Source of the DNA: Nitrosovibrio sp. Nv6
Lineage (GTDB): Bacteria > Pseudomonadota > Gammaproteobacteria > Burkholderiales > Nitrosomonadaceae
DNA length: 64,000 nucleotides
Direction of reading: 5' to 3'
NCBI RefSeq assembly: GCF_900110495.1
Contig: NZ_FODX01000001.1
Coordinates: 558,001 to 622,000, forward strand
A program made the translations under genes and the position numbers. Below the pieces are notes generated by a model. The model searched no databases. It saw nothing but the letters and a program-made list of their open reading frames with translations, and had not been told where the DNA came from. Of this stretch, positions 8,883 to 16,839 are shown one piece after another; the first letter of the stretch is position 1; every line of letters starts with the position of its first letter.

Positions 8883-8897
8883 CCGGGCTATGCCCGG
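8883..8897. repeat. REP-like hairpin, copy A
   Basis: ccgggctatgcccgg is a perfect 6-bp stem with a 3-base loop, preceded by gtaga. It forms an inverted pair with the hairpin at 8913-8927, whose distal flank is tctac, giving a BIME-like arrangement after the RAYT remnant. Confidence 0.75.
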
Positions 8898-8912
8898 GAA
8901 CCAGAAATGATG

Positions 8913-8927
8913 TCGGGCAAAGCCCGA
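8913..8927. repeat. REP-like hairpin, copy B (inverted)
   Basis: tcgggcaaagcccga is a perfect 6-bp stem with a 3-base loop followed by tctac, the inverse of the gtaga flank of copy A 15 bases upstream. Confidence 0.75.
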
Positions 8928-9088
8928 TCTACTAAACCGCGTCTCTTCGTCTTGCGACAAACTGGATGAGTCCCCAACCAGCGCAGAGCATCGCATAAAT
9001 CCGGCTCCGGTACGAGTTGCACGACGCGGTGACAAATATCAAATAGCGACGTCAGCAGGTTTTGGTCAATGTATTTTGGGGCGCCCGA

Positions 9089-9472
9089 CTAAACCTGATA
9101 GAGTTGTATAAGATTACCGCAGGTATCGTTAAATACAGCGAGGGTTGCCGGCCCCGCCTTTGTCGGCTCCATGTTGAATACCACGCCCAGTTCTTTCATC
9201 CTTTCGTACTCTTTTTGAATATCCTCAACGGCAAATGCCGTTAGCGGGATACCTGCCTCAAAGAGCGCTTTCTGGTATGTCCTGGCAGCGGGGAAACCCA
9301 TTGGTTCAAGAAGCAACTCGACATCGTCCGGCGCATCGGGCGATACAACGGTCAACCACCTTGCTTCCCCCGCGGGCATATCGTTTTTTTTAATAAATCC
9401 CAGAACCTCCGTGTAAAACTTGAGGGCCTTGTCCTGATCGTCAACAAGTACGCTATTCAATTTAATTTTCAT
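9089..9472 (-). CDS. VOC (glyoxalase/bleomycin-resistance fold) family protein
   Basis: The 127-residue protein is a single-module vicinal-oxygen-chelate domain pair: MKIKLNSVLVDDQDKALKFYTEVLGF starts the first beta-alpha-beta-beta-beta unit and GIPLTAFAVEDIQKEYERMKELGVVF the second, ending with the typical DTCGNLIQLYQV strand. A metal-binding Glu of the family may be ELLLEP in the middle. Members bind or transform diverse small molecules; the substrate here is not deducible. It is a lone cytosolic gene, transcribed toward the REP/RAYT remnant, with no visible partner. Confidence 0.9.
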   Translation of the reverse strand: MKIKLNSVLVDDQDKALKFYTEVLGFIKKNDMPAGEARWLTVVSPDAPDDVELLLEPMGFPAARTYQKALFEAGIPLTAFAVEDIQKEYERMKELGVVFNMEPTKAGPATLAVFNDTCGNLIQLYQV

Positions 9473-9734
9473 AATAACAAGATTATCAATTCCATTTATT
9501 TATGACATCCGAATCTGTGCAGGTTTGAAACACCACGTCCCAAGCCCAGATACCAAAGCCGCCCTTGGTGTTAACCGCTTTACCCACGCATCCAGCGCGG
9601 CGCGTTTTGCTCTATTTGGGCCGAATCCTCACCCTTGATTTCCAGTACCAGGGTTTTTCCAATTGCAAGTTTAATCAAAATCCATGTAATCGCCGGGTAA
9701 ACCAAGATGGTAACCTGCCGCTGGCCCAATCTAT

Positions 9735-9866
9735 CTACTTCTTTTCCCCTTGCTCGGACGCGAGGGCGGTACGAGCCGAGCCGCCACTATCCGTTTTACT
9801 CGACGCTCGTTCGTTGCTCCATACCATACCGATTACCAATGCCACGATAATGATTTTCACGCGCAT
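9735..9866 (-). CDS. Possible 43-residue membrane or exported small protein
   Basis: From ATG 9866 the frame encodes a basic start (MRVK), a hydrophobic stretch (IIIVALVIGMVW) and a polar Ser/Glu/Lys-rich tail, the layout of a small exported or single-pass protein. A weak caggaat site precedes it. It lies just past the leftward terminator, so it would need its own promoter. No homology is recognised; it may be chance. Confidence 0.3.
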   Translation of the reverse strand: MRVKIIIVALVIGMVWSNERASSKTDSGGSARTALASEQGEKK

Positions 9867-9914
9867 GTTGCTATTCCTGAATAACATTATGACTATTAAC
9901 GGCAGCGAATCGAG

Positions 9915-9949
9915 AAAAAAAAGCCCGGCGCAGGATCGCTGGGCCGGGC
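9915..9949 (-). terminator. Intrinsic terminator reading leftward
   Basis: On the minus strand a GC-rich hairpin (stem gcccggc/gccgggc, 9923-9949) is followed by eight T residues (9922-9915). This is a near-ideal rho-independent terminator, but no established gene lies upstream of it on that strand; the only candidate is the small ORF at 9988-10098 or an untranslated RNA. Confidence 0.8.
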
Positions 9950-9987
9950 GGTGGCGTTTGCTGCAACGGGGTTAGCTATTTCTCTCG

Positions 9988-10098
9988 TTAGCTATTTCCC
10001 AACTGCATCTTACCGGTTCTACGCTTGTTGCCTATTGGACCAAGGTACAACTTCGGGATTGGTCGAGCGGTTTCGAGAAAGCCGCGGAGCTGCATCAT
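9988..10098 (-). CDS. Possible 36-residue peptide ahead of the terminator
   Basis: The frame starts with two consecutive ATGs and encodes a basic, proline-containing peptide (contains PIPKLYLGPIGNKRR). It ends about 40 bases before the leftward terminator, so the two could form one short transcription unit. No ribosome site is clear and no homology is recognised. A small RNA occupying this interval is an equally good reading. Confidence 0.25.
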   Translation of the reverse strand: MMQLRGFLETARPIPKLYLGPIGNKRRTGKMQLGNS

Positions 10099-10348
10099 AG
10101 TCCGCTATAGCCATGCCTAACAGAACCAGGGGACTCTTTATATTTGCCGATATTTGCCTCCCGAATCTATTAACAACCTGGCTCGCCTGCTATACAGATT
10201 CCAGGCATTGTCCTATGAAGCCGGGTTGGCGATGGGTAGCGGCCTTAGCTTTTACAGGTATTTATGCTATACATAAGTCAGTTCTACCATTCGGCACGGC
10301 CCGAAATCGGTCAAACGCCGCAGCCGGCCGGAACAAAAGGCTAACCAT

Positions 10349-13300
10349 ATGGCGGAACAACAAGACGAGAAACCCAAGCTGCCGCTAGCGGGGGTCGCTG
10401 TTTTGGTGACGATGATAGGAGGCTTACTCGTCTATCAGGACTTCGCGCTTAAAACCTCCCGGCCAGTCGACAAGGAAAAGGCAAACTATTTATCTCTGGA
10501 CAAGGACCGGGTGCAGGCGCGCCTTTGGCAAGACCCGTTCGAAGCCGTTGCGACACATCGTATCAATGAGCAAAAACGGCTCCAGGAGTCAGGTAAAACA
10601 GCCAGCGCCGCCACTATTGATGATTCAAGCATCAATGATTTCATTACCGGCATCAAGAAATCAGTAAGCGTCTCGCCGGGCCTTCGCATCTTGCCGGTAT
10701 TTGTGGACGGGAGCCCGTATTCCAGCGGCGCCGAATCAAGGCTCAACGACCGTTACGCCCTGATATCGGCGTTGGGGGCGGCGGGTTACGTGCCGGAATC
10801 AGGGGACCATATCCGCGTTTTCAGGTGGGATCGGGAGGAAGAGAAGGCAGCGCGACCTGCGCAGAAAAATGAATCCAGCATACTAATCCCCGCCGAGTTG
10901 TTTCACCCGAAGGCAAAAATCCGGGATGAGACATACGGCAAGCAGGTTCTCGTTTTATGGCTCAAAGGCGAGGATTTCAGCGAAAAACCGCTCGGGTCCC
11001 TGAATGCACTTCTGGAAGCGCTTAATGGAGCGTTCAGCAAAAATCCGCCTGAAATAAAACCAACATACCGCGTACTGGGGCCCAGATTCTCCACTGGGTT
11101 GAGCGCAATGGTAAAGGAACTGCAGGCCGTCCAAACCCATGCCTGTATTCCTCCCTTCAGACCATTAAACGATGCCAAATTCTATTCTCCTTGGGCAACG
11201 GCAGACGATACCTTTTTACTGGATTATTCGCTCAATCCACCTGATCCGCATCAGCTTCACAATGTCAAAGAACCAAACAGGACTGTCAAGGAAATATTCG
11301 ACTGTGCAGGGATCGAATTGACCAGGACGATTGGGACCGACGCTGTGCTGGCTAAACAGCTTTTTGAGGAATTGAGACGTCGCAAGGTGGATTTACAGGA
11401 CTGCCCAGCCAACATCTGTAAACATAGAATCGCGCTGATTTCGGAATGGGACACGCTTTATGGGCGCGCTTTGCCGCGTATCTTCGCCGCGGTGGCCGAG
11501 AATAACGGTCTCAGCAAACTCCAGGGATTCGAAGCTGAGATCAATGAGCTACGCAAAGACGAATGGCCTGACTGGGTCTCACGATACTCGTACCTGATGG
11601 GATTGGATGGAGAATTGCCAGCCAAGGCAAACGATAAGGAACCAGGAGCGGCTCAGCAAACGAATATGCTAGAGCACCAGAACCTGTATGCCAATAAAGG
11701 GTGGGCTGAGAGACCTGAAGGCCGTAGTCAGCTCGATTACGTTCGCAGGCTTGCGGTGTCCCTGAAGCAGGAGCAAGAGCAGCGTGGCGAAGAATTCAGG
11801 GCAATCGGCGTGCTAGGCGGCGATGTATATGACAAGCTCTTGATACTACAGGCATTACGCCCGACATTTCCGCGAGCTATCTTCTTTACCACCGATCTGA
11901 ATGCCAAGCTGACCCATCCGTCTCAATGGCAGTGGACGCGCAATCTCATCGTTGCGTCGCACTTCGGGCTGGAACTTCAACAGGATCTTCAAACCCCAAT
12001 TCCCCCATTCCGGGATAGTTACCAGACCTCTTTGTTTTATTCCGCTTTGTGGGCTCTGGACCATTTCAGATCGCCCCCTCGTTCGGATTATTTTCAATTG
12101 AGGATGGGTGACGATGCGAATAAAAAATTTTCCAGGACTGCGGCCCCGCGATTGTACGAAGTCGGCAGGCATGGCGCTTTTGATATCAGTGTCGATCCAA
12201 ACCCCAGGTTGGGGGATTATTCAAGCATCCATCCGCCGCGGCCCGATCTGGATTCCGACCCTTGGCGGAGCCTGAAACGGTTTGCGTTGGAGTTCATCAC
12301 GGTCATCTCCCTCATCCTGGCCGCCATGCTGATCAGTAGCGTGGCGGCAAATGTCTTTACCAGGCTGGCCTGGAAACTGTTCGGGATGGCCATTGCTATT
12401 GGAGCAACATGTTACAGCCTGATAGGATGGGTAAGATGGACGATACCCAATGTGGCGGAAAACGAGCCATTTGTGTTGACCGAAGGAATCAGTGCCTGGC
12501 CAACGGTGGCAATTCGTCTGTTCGCCCTTGCCATGACTCTTGTATTTCTTCGGTATTCCTGGCAAAAATTGAAAGATAACGAGAAAGCTTTGGCGCGTGA
12601 CTTCGAATTCGAAGAAAAAGATAAGCTGGCGGATAAACTCGATCCCATCCCTCCATTATTTTCCGCCAAGTTCCTTGACTGCTGTATAGGGCTGCATAAG
12701 TGGCGTCCGCAAGCTGGCGGCCAGATTGACGCTGCTCTTCTGTGGTGGGGAAGCGCAGTATACAGCGATATCAAAATGGTCACTGCTCGGATTGTGCCAC
12801 AGGTTATCGTTGCTTTCGCTATCGCATGGTTGTTGCTGGAACTGTTCGGTTTTCCCTATGTACCTTGCCGGGGCGAAGCCTGCGCGAAAATCAATTATGC
12901 GAGCACTGTGTTGAGCTCGATCGCGACGCTGGTCCTGATATTCTATGTGATCGATGCCACCAGAATTTGCCTTAAATGGGTCGATTGTATTGGCATGGGG
13001 AAAGTCCGATGGTCGGACGACACCCGGCTGACAATAGCCAAAGAGCGAGGCGTGAGCGAGAAGAATCTGGATGAATGGCTGGGCATCGAATTGATTGTCG
13101 AACGCACGGCCCTCCTCGGTAAATTTATTTACTTTCCCTTCATTATCATGTTACTGCTGGGCTTTGCGCGCCATACCTACCTCGACAATTGGGATTTTTC
13201 GGCCGCGCTCATCATTATCTTCACCATCAGCGCGACACTGATTTTCTTCAATAGCATGTTACTGCGACGGTCAGCCGAGGCAGCCAAACGGCAGGCCATC

Positions 13301-13519
13301 GAGCGCCTTGAAATGAAGCTCATCGGATTGCCGGATCAAACCCCGGATGAGCGAAAAGAGAAGCGGCAGATCGAATGGACAATTGTCGCAATCAAAAACA
13401 ATCATAGGGGCGCCTTCCTACCCTTTACTCAACACCCGGTATTCGGCGCCGCGATAGCTCTGCCATCCGGAGCATATGGCATTGTGCTCTTGCTCGAGTA
13501 TCTGGCGACGAGTTTCTGA
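10349..13519 (+). CDS. Large polytopic membrane protein with extracytoplasmic domain, unknown function
   Basis: I cannot assign this 1056-residue protein to a named family. It has one N-terminal hydrophobic segment (about 13-30), a long soluble part (about 35-640), and then about eight hydrophobic segments between 640 and 1050. The soluble part contains two stretches that look like alternating Rossmann-type strand-helix units: HRIALISEWDTLYGRALPRI (about 370) and IGVLGGDVYDKLLILQALR (about 490), with FPRAIFFTTDLNA following; these recall a type 1 periplasmic-binding fold. A charged loop (about 740-770) separates two groups of helices. The next gene, 60 bases downstream in the same direction, encodes a second exported multi-pass protein, so the two probably work together. 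The ATG follows a weak aaagg site. Confidence 0.85.
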   Translation: MAEQQDEKPKLPLAGVAVLVTMIGGLLVYQDFALKTSRPVDKEKANYLSLDKDRVQARLWQDPFEAVATHRINEQKRLQESGKTASAATIDDSSINDFITGIKKSVSVSPGLRILPVFVDGSPYSSGAESRLNDRYALISALGAAGYVPESGDHIRVFRWDREEEKAARPAQKNESSILIPAELFHPKAKIRDETYGKQVLVLWLKGEDFSEKPLGSLNALLEALNGAFSKNPPEIKPTYRVLGPRFSTGLSAMVKELQAVQTHACIPPFRPLNDAKFYSPWATADDTFLLDYSLNPPDPHQLHNVKEPNRTVKEIFDCAGIELTRTIGTDAVLAKQLFEELRRRKVDLQDCPANICKHRIALISEWDTLYGRALPRIFAAVAENNGLSKLQGFEAEINELRKDEWPDWVSRYSYLMGLDGELPAKANDKEPGAAQQTNMLEHQNLYANKGWAERPEGRSQLDYVRRLAVSLKQEQEQRGEEFRAIGVLGGDVYDKLLILQALRPTFPRAIFFTTDLNAKLTHPSQWQWTRNLIVASHFGLELQQDLQTPIPPFRDSYQTSLFYSALWALDHFRSPPRSDYFQLRMGDDANKKFSRTAAPRLYEVGRHGAFDISVDPNPRLGDYSSIHPPRPDLDSDPWRSLKRFALEFITVISLILAAMLISSVAANVFTRLAWKLFGMAIAIGATCYSLIGWVRWTIPNVAENEPFVLTEGISAWPTVAIRLFALAMTLVFLRYSWQKLKDNEKALARDFEFEEKDKLADKLDPIPPLFSAKFLDCCIGLHKWRPQAGGQIDAALLWWGSAVYSDIKMVTARIVPQVIVAFAIAWLLLELFGFPYVPCRGEACAKINYASTVLSSIATLVLIFYVIDATRICLKWVDCIGMGKVRWSDDTRLTIAKERGVSEKNLDEWLGIELIVERTALLGKFIYFPFIIMLLLGFARHTYLDNWDFSAALIIIFTISATLIFFNSMLLRRSAEAAKRQAIERLEMKLIGLPDQTPDERKEKRQIEWTIVAIKNNHRGAFLPFTQHPVFGAAIALPSGAYGIVLLLEYLATSF

Positions 13520-13579
13520 CGACTGTGTAACGCGCTGCACGGAGAACCTGGATATTTCTTTTTTCAGGAGTCGATTAAT

Positions 13580-14788
13580 ATGAATAATAGAAAACTCTTG
13601 TTTACACTTGCGTTGCTTCTGCTTGCGCCACCCCTCTTTGCACAGGAACCGCCTCCACCGGCCAGCGTTAACGGGAACGCCGGTTCGCCGCCGCAGCCTC
13701 AGCCAAAAAATGAAGATGTAGCATTCGGCTCAACTTCCGATTCTGTATCCGCAAGCTTCGAGGGTATGGTTGTGCAGGTAGAACCCCTGGAGGTGAAATC
13801 CGTGAGCGGGCAGGTACGGCAATTTCTTCCGGGCGGGAAAAAGCTCTCAATGGTTCAGCCAAGGCGCGGCGATCTGGTTCGGCTATCTTACGAGCCCGGC
13901 CCCAACGGTAATATACTCCACGAAACCCGGGTCATCGGTAAGACCATTGCCGGTACAATCAAGGAAATAGCCGCGGATATGTCGTGGCTGATAGTTCGAA
14001 CTCAGCAACCCGACAAACCGGAGAATGAGGTTAACGTACCGCTCCAGGCATCTGCGCAATTCCAGCCGCTTGTGGCGGCGATGCGCCCCGGCGACGGGAT
14101 AAATGCAACTTACGTTCGCGATGGTGGCACCGACGCCGTGGATGGAATCAACCACGTGAAATCTCTTGAGTGGCAGAGCAAGCCGGTGACGCGTGAGGCA
14201 CGTTGGCTATCGCTCACAGGCGCAGTAGTGCTGCTTTGGACTATCGCTTACGTTTTTACCAAGGGCCACCCCGCAGACCTATACCTGGGGAGAGACAACC
14301 GTTACAGCAGTTCCAAGTTTCAGACCGTGCTCTGGTTCTGGCTCGTCATCAGCGCCTACATAGCCATCGTATCTCACCGCATCCTCGCGGCCGGATGGAG
14401 TTACGTGGGGGGAGTGGACATCCCGCCCCATCTGCTTATCCTTTCCGGAATCAGCGTGCTGACATTTACCGCCGCCAAGGCGATTACGGCAGGCAAGGTC
14501 GAGAGAGCCGCCTCTGAGGGCAAGACAGATGTCAAAACCAGCGCCGACATCCCGCAGGCCACCGATCTCATATGCGACGATTCCCGCCGCACGGACCTCG
14601 GAGATTTTCAGATGGTGGTTATCACAATCCTGGCAGTCATCATTTACGCAATATCCGCTGTCGAGTTCATGGAGCAGATCGAGTTCCGCCGTGTGGTTAC
14701 AATGCCGGATGTCGATGCAACGCTGCTTTCCATATTCGGCTTGGGCCAAGCTGCTTATCTGGGCAAGAAGGCGGCGGGGGAACGGTAG
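13580..14788 (+). CDS. Exported protein with beta-rich domain and four-helix membrane tail, partner of preceding gene
   Basis: The 402-residue product begins with a classical signal peptide (MNNRKLLFTLALLLLAPPLFAQ), followed by a Pro/Ala linker. Residues about 45-200 look like two related beta-barrel units (VRQFLPGGKKLSMVQPRRGDLVRLSY and a second part ending in GDGINATYV). Four hydrophobic segments follow at about 210-228, 253-272, 285-303 and 348-368, and the protein closes with DATLLSIFGLGQAAYLGKKA. The ATG has an aggag site 10 bases upstream. It forms a likely operon with the 1056-residue gene. Function is unknown; the combination suggests a membrane sensor or channel pair. Confidence 0.85.
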   Translation: MNNRKLLFTLALLLLAPPLFAQEPPPPASVNGNAGSPPQPQPKNEDVAFGSTSDSVSASFEGMVVQVEPLEVKSVSGQVRQFLPGGKKLSMVQPRRGDLVRLSYEPGPNGNILHETRVIGKTIAGTIKEIAADMSWLIVRTQQPDKPENEVNVPLQASAQFQPLVAAMRPGDGINATYVRDGGTDAVDGINHVKSLEWQSKPVTREARWLSLTGAVVLLWTIAYVFTKGHPADLYLGRDNRYSSSKFQTVLWFWLVISAYIAIVSHRILAAGWSYVGGVDIPPHLLILSGISVLTFTAAKAITAGKVERAASEGKTDVKTSADIPQATDLICDDSRRTDLGDFQMVVITILAVIIYAISAVEFMEQIEFRRVVTMPDVDATLLSIFGLGQAAYLGKKAAGER

Positions 14789-14857
14789 CTTTCGATGATG
14801 GATTTAACTCAGCAATATGCGATTGATTTCCTGTCAGGTTATCCGCCAAGATATTGA

Positions 14858-14959
14858 TTACTCCTCCTTGCTGATCTCACGGCACTGCATAGTAATACCG
14901 GTCGCACTGCGCGGATTCGAAATCCGGCTTCTGGCCATGCCACGAGGCAATCGAAGAAT
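14858..14959 (-). pseudogene. C-terminal remnant of a secreted-protein family also decayed at 15861-16304
   Basis: After a frame change the minus strand reads RSATGITMQCREISKEE and a stop at 14858. This aligns residue by residue with RSLTGIALQCRSVSKGG at the end of the pseudogene at 15861-16304. The preceding in-order text (CLVAWPEAGFRI) resembles the other copy's cysteine-containing segment loosely. Only the tail remains, directly after the stop of the TPR gene. Confidence 0.5.
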
Positions 14960-15562
14960 TCAGGATTTGACGCAGTGTTTACCATAGGGTGTTCGATCCG
15001 AGATGGAGTGCTCTTTCGGTATGGCTCCTCTGGTTTCCGCAGCCCGCTTCGCTGCTGCTTCAGCATCCTGCTCGCGTCCTGCCCTGGAAAGGGCCAAAGC
15101 GTAGTCGTCAAGCACGTTAGCATAGAACACGGGCACTCTTCTGGCAGTGATCAGGGGGTCCAATTCAGCCAGAACGCGTTCAAGATAAGACACGGCTTCA
15201 ACGAACTTCCGTTGATCCAGGTTGAGGCGCGCCAATTCCGTCAGGGATAGATAGAATACGCCTCCGGTGTGCTTGTCCAGGTCGTTGGCGAGATTGAGCT
15301 GACGCTCTGCTTCCTCGAAGAAGCACGTCACGCCGAGGGAGCGGCCGTATTCATAGTGGAGAACTGCCTTAAAGCGGGGATCGGCCGCGGCGAGATTGGC
15401 CTCGGCGAATGCACGAGCATAAATGCGGCGCGCTTCATCCCAATCGCCTCGTTCCTGGGCTACCGTTCCATCCCGCATATATTCACCCGCCGGTTTTTCA
15501 TCGGCAAAGGCATAGCCCGTCAGGCCGAGCAGGATAATTACGCCCCAAATTAATCGCTCCAT
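14960..15562 (-). CDS. Exported TPR-like protein
   Basis: The start at 15562 is preferred over the longer frame because ATG there follows a ggaga site by five bases and opens a signal peptide (MERLIWGVIILLGLTGYAFA, cleavage before DEKP). The mature part of about 180 residues is helical with TPR-like pairs: GTVAQERGDWDEARRIYARAFAEA, YEYGRSLGVTCFFEEAERQLNLA, LTELARLNLDQRKFVEAVSYLERVL and YALALSRAGREQDAEAAAKRA. TPR arrays mediate protein contacts, here probably in the periplasm. It stands between two decayed copies of another secreted-protein family. No operon partner is evident. Confidence 0.82.
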   Translation of the reverse strand: MERLIWGVIILLGLTGYAFADEKPAGEYMRDGTVAQERGDWDEARRIYARAFAEANLAAADPRFKAVLHYEYGRSLGVTCFFEEAERQLNLANDLDKHTGGVFYLSLTELARLNLDQRKFVEAVSYLERVLAELDPLITARRVPVFYANVLDDYALALSRAGREQDAEAAAKRAAETRGAIPKEHSISDRTPYGKHCVKS

Positions 15563-15860
15563 ATATTCTCCATATGAATACCGCATGAATGATCCATCTA
15601 TTGTCACGGATACCTGAACTGCAAATCCTGGAAGTTTCGCGGACGCGAAAAGACTTTGCGACCAGCGGGATTGTAGCCTATGAACTGCCCGCTTCAGGCT
15701 ATGCTTCCAGGGTTTTAAGTATTTTTACGATAATTTTTAATTGGGCCCCGATAGCTCTTTAAAACAGAAATTAGAAAACCTGCCGAAGCGGGTTGCGATT
15801 GTTGCCCTGATCGCACTGCCTGTATGACCAGGCGACGGGATTGATGGACAAATCCGCCGC
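15563..15860. other. Intergenic stretch without recognised gene
   Basis: Besides upstream sequence of the TPR gene it contains the palindromic ttcgcggacgcgaa near 15648 and a remainder that may be the decayed 3' end of the neighbouring pseudogene. Nothing else is seen. Confidence 0.5.
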
Positions 15861-16304
15861 TCACCCGCCCTTGCTGACTGACCGGCATTGCAGCGCGATG
15901 CCGGTGAGGCTGCGCGGATCTGACCGGCGGAAAAATGGGCGGTGATAGCCGTCGCGATCTGGCCCGCAGGGCATTCCGCCCATTTCTTCCAGCTATCGCA
16001 ATTAGGACGTTCGTCACTGGAGTGTTGGTCGATCAATGCCGAAAGCCCCGATGAACCGGATGCATCCGATACCGGACAGGTAGGTCGGATACACTTCCGT
16101 TGTCATCAATTTTGCGCCCGCGAATCTGAAGACCCTTGATCCGTGTGTTGTCATTATTCATACACACGCGCAACGCGGTCAGCGAGACGCCATATCGGAG
16201 ATGACGGGTGACGCCATGACAAGAAGAGAAATAGCGAATACAAGACGCACAGCGATGGTTTTATGATGAGCCAAGGGGCGGGCAATTTGAACTTGGGCAG
16301 GCAT
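15861..16304 (-). pseudogene. Decayed gene for a secreted Cys-containing protein, several frameshifts
   Basis: A strong aaggag site precedes ATG 16304, which opens a 41-codon frame with a signal-peptide-like stretch (AVRLVFAISLLVMASPVIS) and then stops. In the next frame the text continues sensibly (YGVSLTALRVCMNNDNTR, then IKGLQIRGRKIDDNGSVSD), then in another frame NCDSWKKWAECPAGQIATA, and finally RSLTGIALQCRSVSKGG before a stop. The two modules share a pattern of a G-[LI]-x-[LI]-x-C/R strand, suggesting a repeated beta-rich secreted fold. At least three frame changes are needed, so the gene is broken. A shorter remnant of the same family lies at 14858-14959. Confidence 0.55.
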
Positions 16305-16350
16305 GATTGTTTTCTCCTTTACCAGACAATCCGCGGTTTGCGATCACCTG

Positions 16351-16839
16351 CTACCTTTGCCGTGATTCCTGGGTCACGCACTTGCCCATGTCGAGCGTCA
16401 GCCCTTCGCTTCGATAACCCCAGATAGCCGTGAAGTTGTGGGTATCGTCGGTCTTACTGTTATCGATCGTCAAAGATACGATTATCGGCTCATTACCGGG
16501 ATGAGCGGTCGGGATTAACCTGCCAATAACAGTAAGGGTGCGGGCAGTTGGGTCTCTGAACACGGTCGCCTTGTCCGCATAGCAGTTCGTCCACAGGCAT
16601 GCGGAGATCTCGCCGGTTTGCGCACTGTAGGCGAATGATTCCGCATGCTGGAAATCGCTGGTTATCTTTTCGCACTGATCCGCCGTACACTCATATTTGA
16701 TGTCCGGCCTGCAATCATATTCCTGGTTTTCGTGCGCGAGACCTGCCGGGCTGAATAACAACGTAAATACCAGCCCGAAGGGGCGCGGCGTAACGCGCGA
16801 GCGCCAGCGCGACCCGTGCTTGCTATTCCGATCCGTCAC
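16351..16839 (-). CDS. Exported Cys-rich protein, unknown function, overlapping the deacetylase gene
   Basis: GTG 16839 is chosen as start because its GTGA overlaps the TGA stop of the polysaccharide deacetylase by four bases, a hallmark of translational coupling; the longer frame upstream is a shadow of that gene. The 162-residue product has a basic N-terminus, a hydrophobic signal (GLVFTLLFSPAGLA, cleavage before HENQ) and a mature part with six cysteines, for example YECTADQCEK and LWTNCYADKA, fitting three disulfides in the periplasm. No family is recognised. Coupling to the deacetylase suggests a shared role at the cell envelope. Confidence 0.7.
   Translation of the reverse strand: MTDRNSKHGSRWRSRVTPRPFGLVFTLLFSPAGLAHENQEYDCRPDIKYECTADQCEKITSDFQHAESFAYSAQTGEISACLWTNCYADKATVFRDPTARTLTVIGRLIPTAHPGNEPIIVSLTIDNSKTDDTHNFTAIWGYRSEGLTLDMGKCVTQESRQR

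Larger units (their letters stand above)
9473..10348. other. Gene-poor stretch with a minus-strand terminator and small ORFs
   Basis: No large gene is supported. The stretch contains a strong intrinsic terminator oriented leftward (9915-9949) and two short minus-strand ORFs listed separately. A direct repeat gttagctatttc occurs twice near 9971 and 9988. Confidence 0.6.

Noticed and set aside
15715-16036. Minus-strand frames of about 100 codons
   Set aside because: Each is only one frame of the decayed secreted-protein gene and makes sense only when joined across frame changes.
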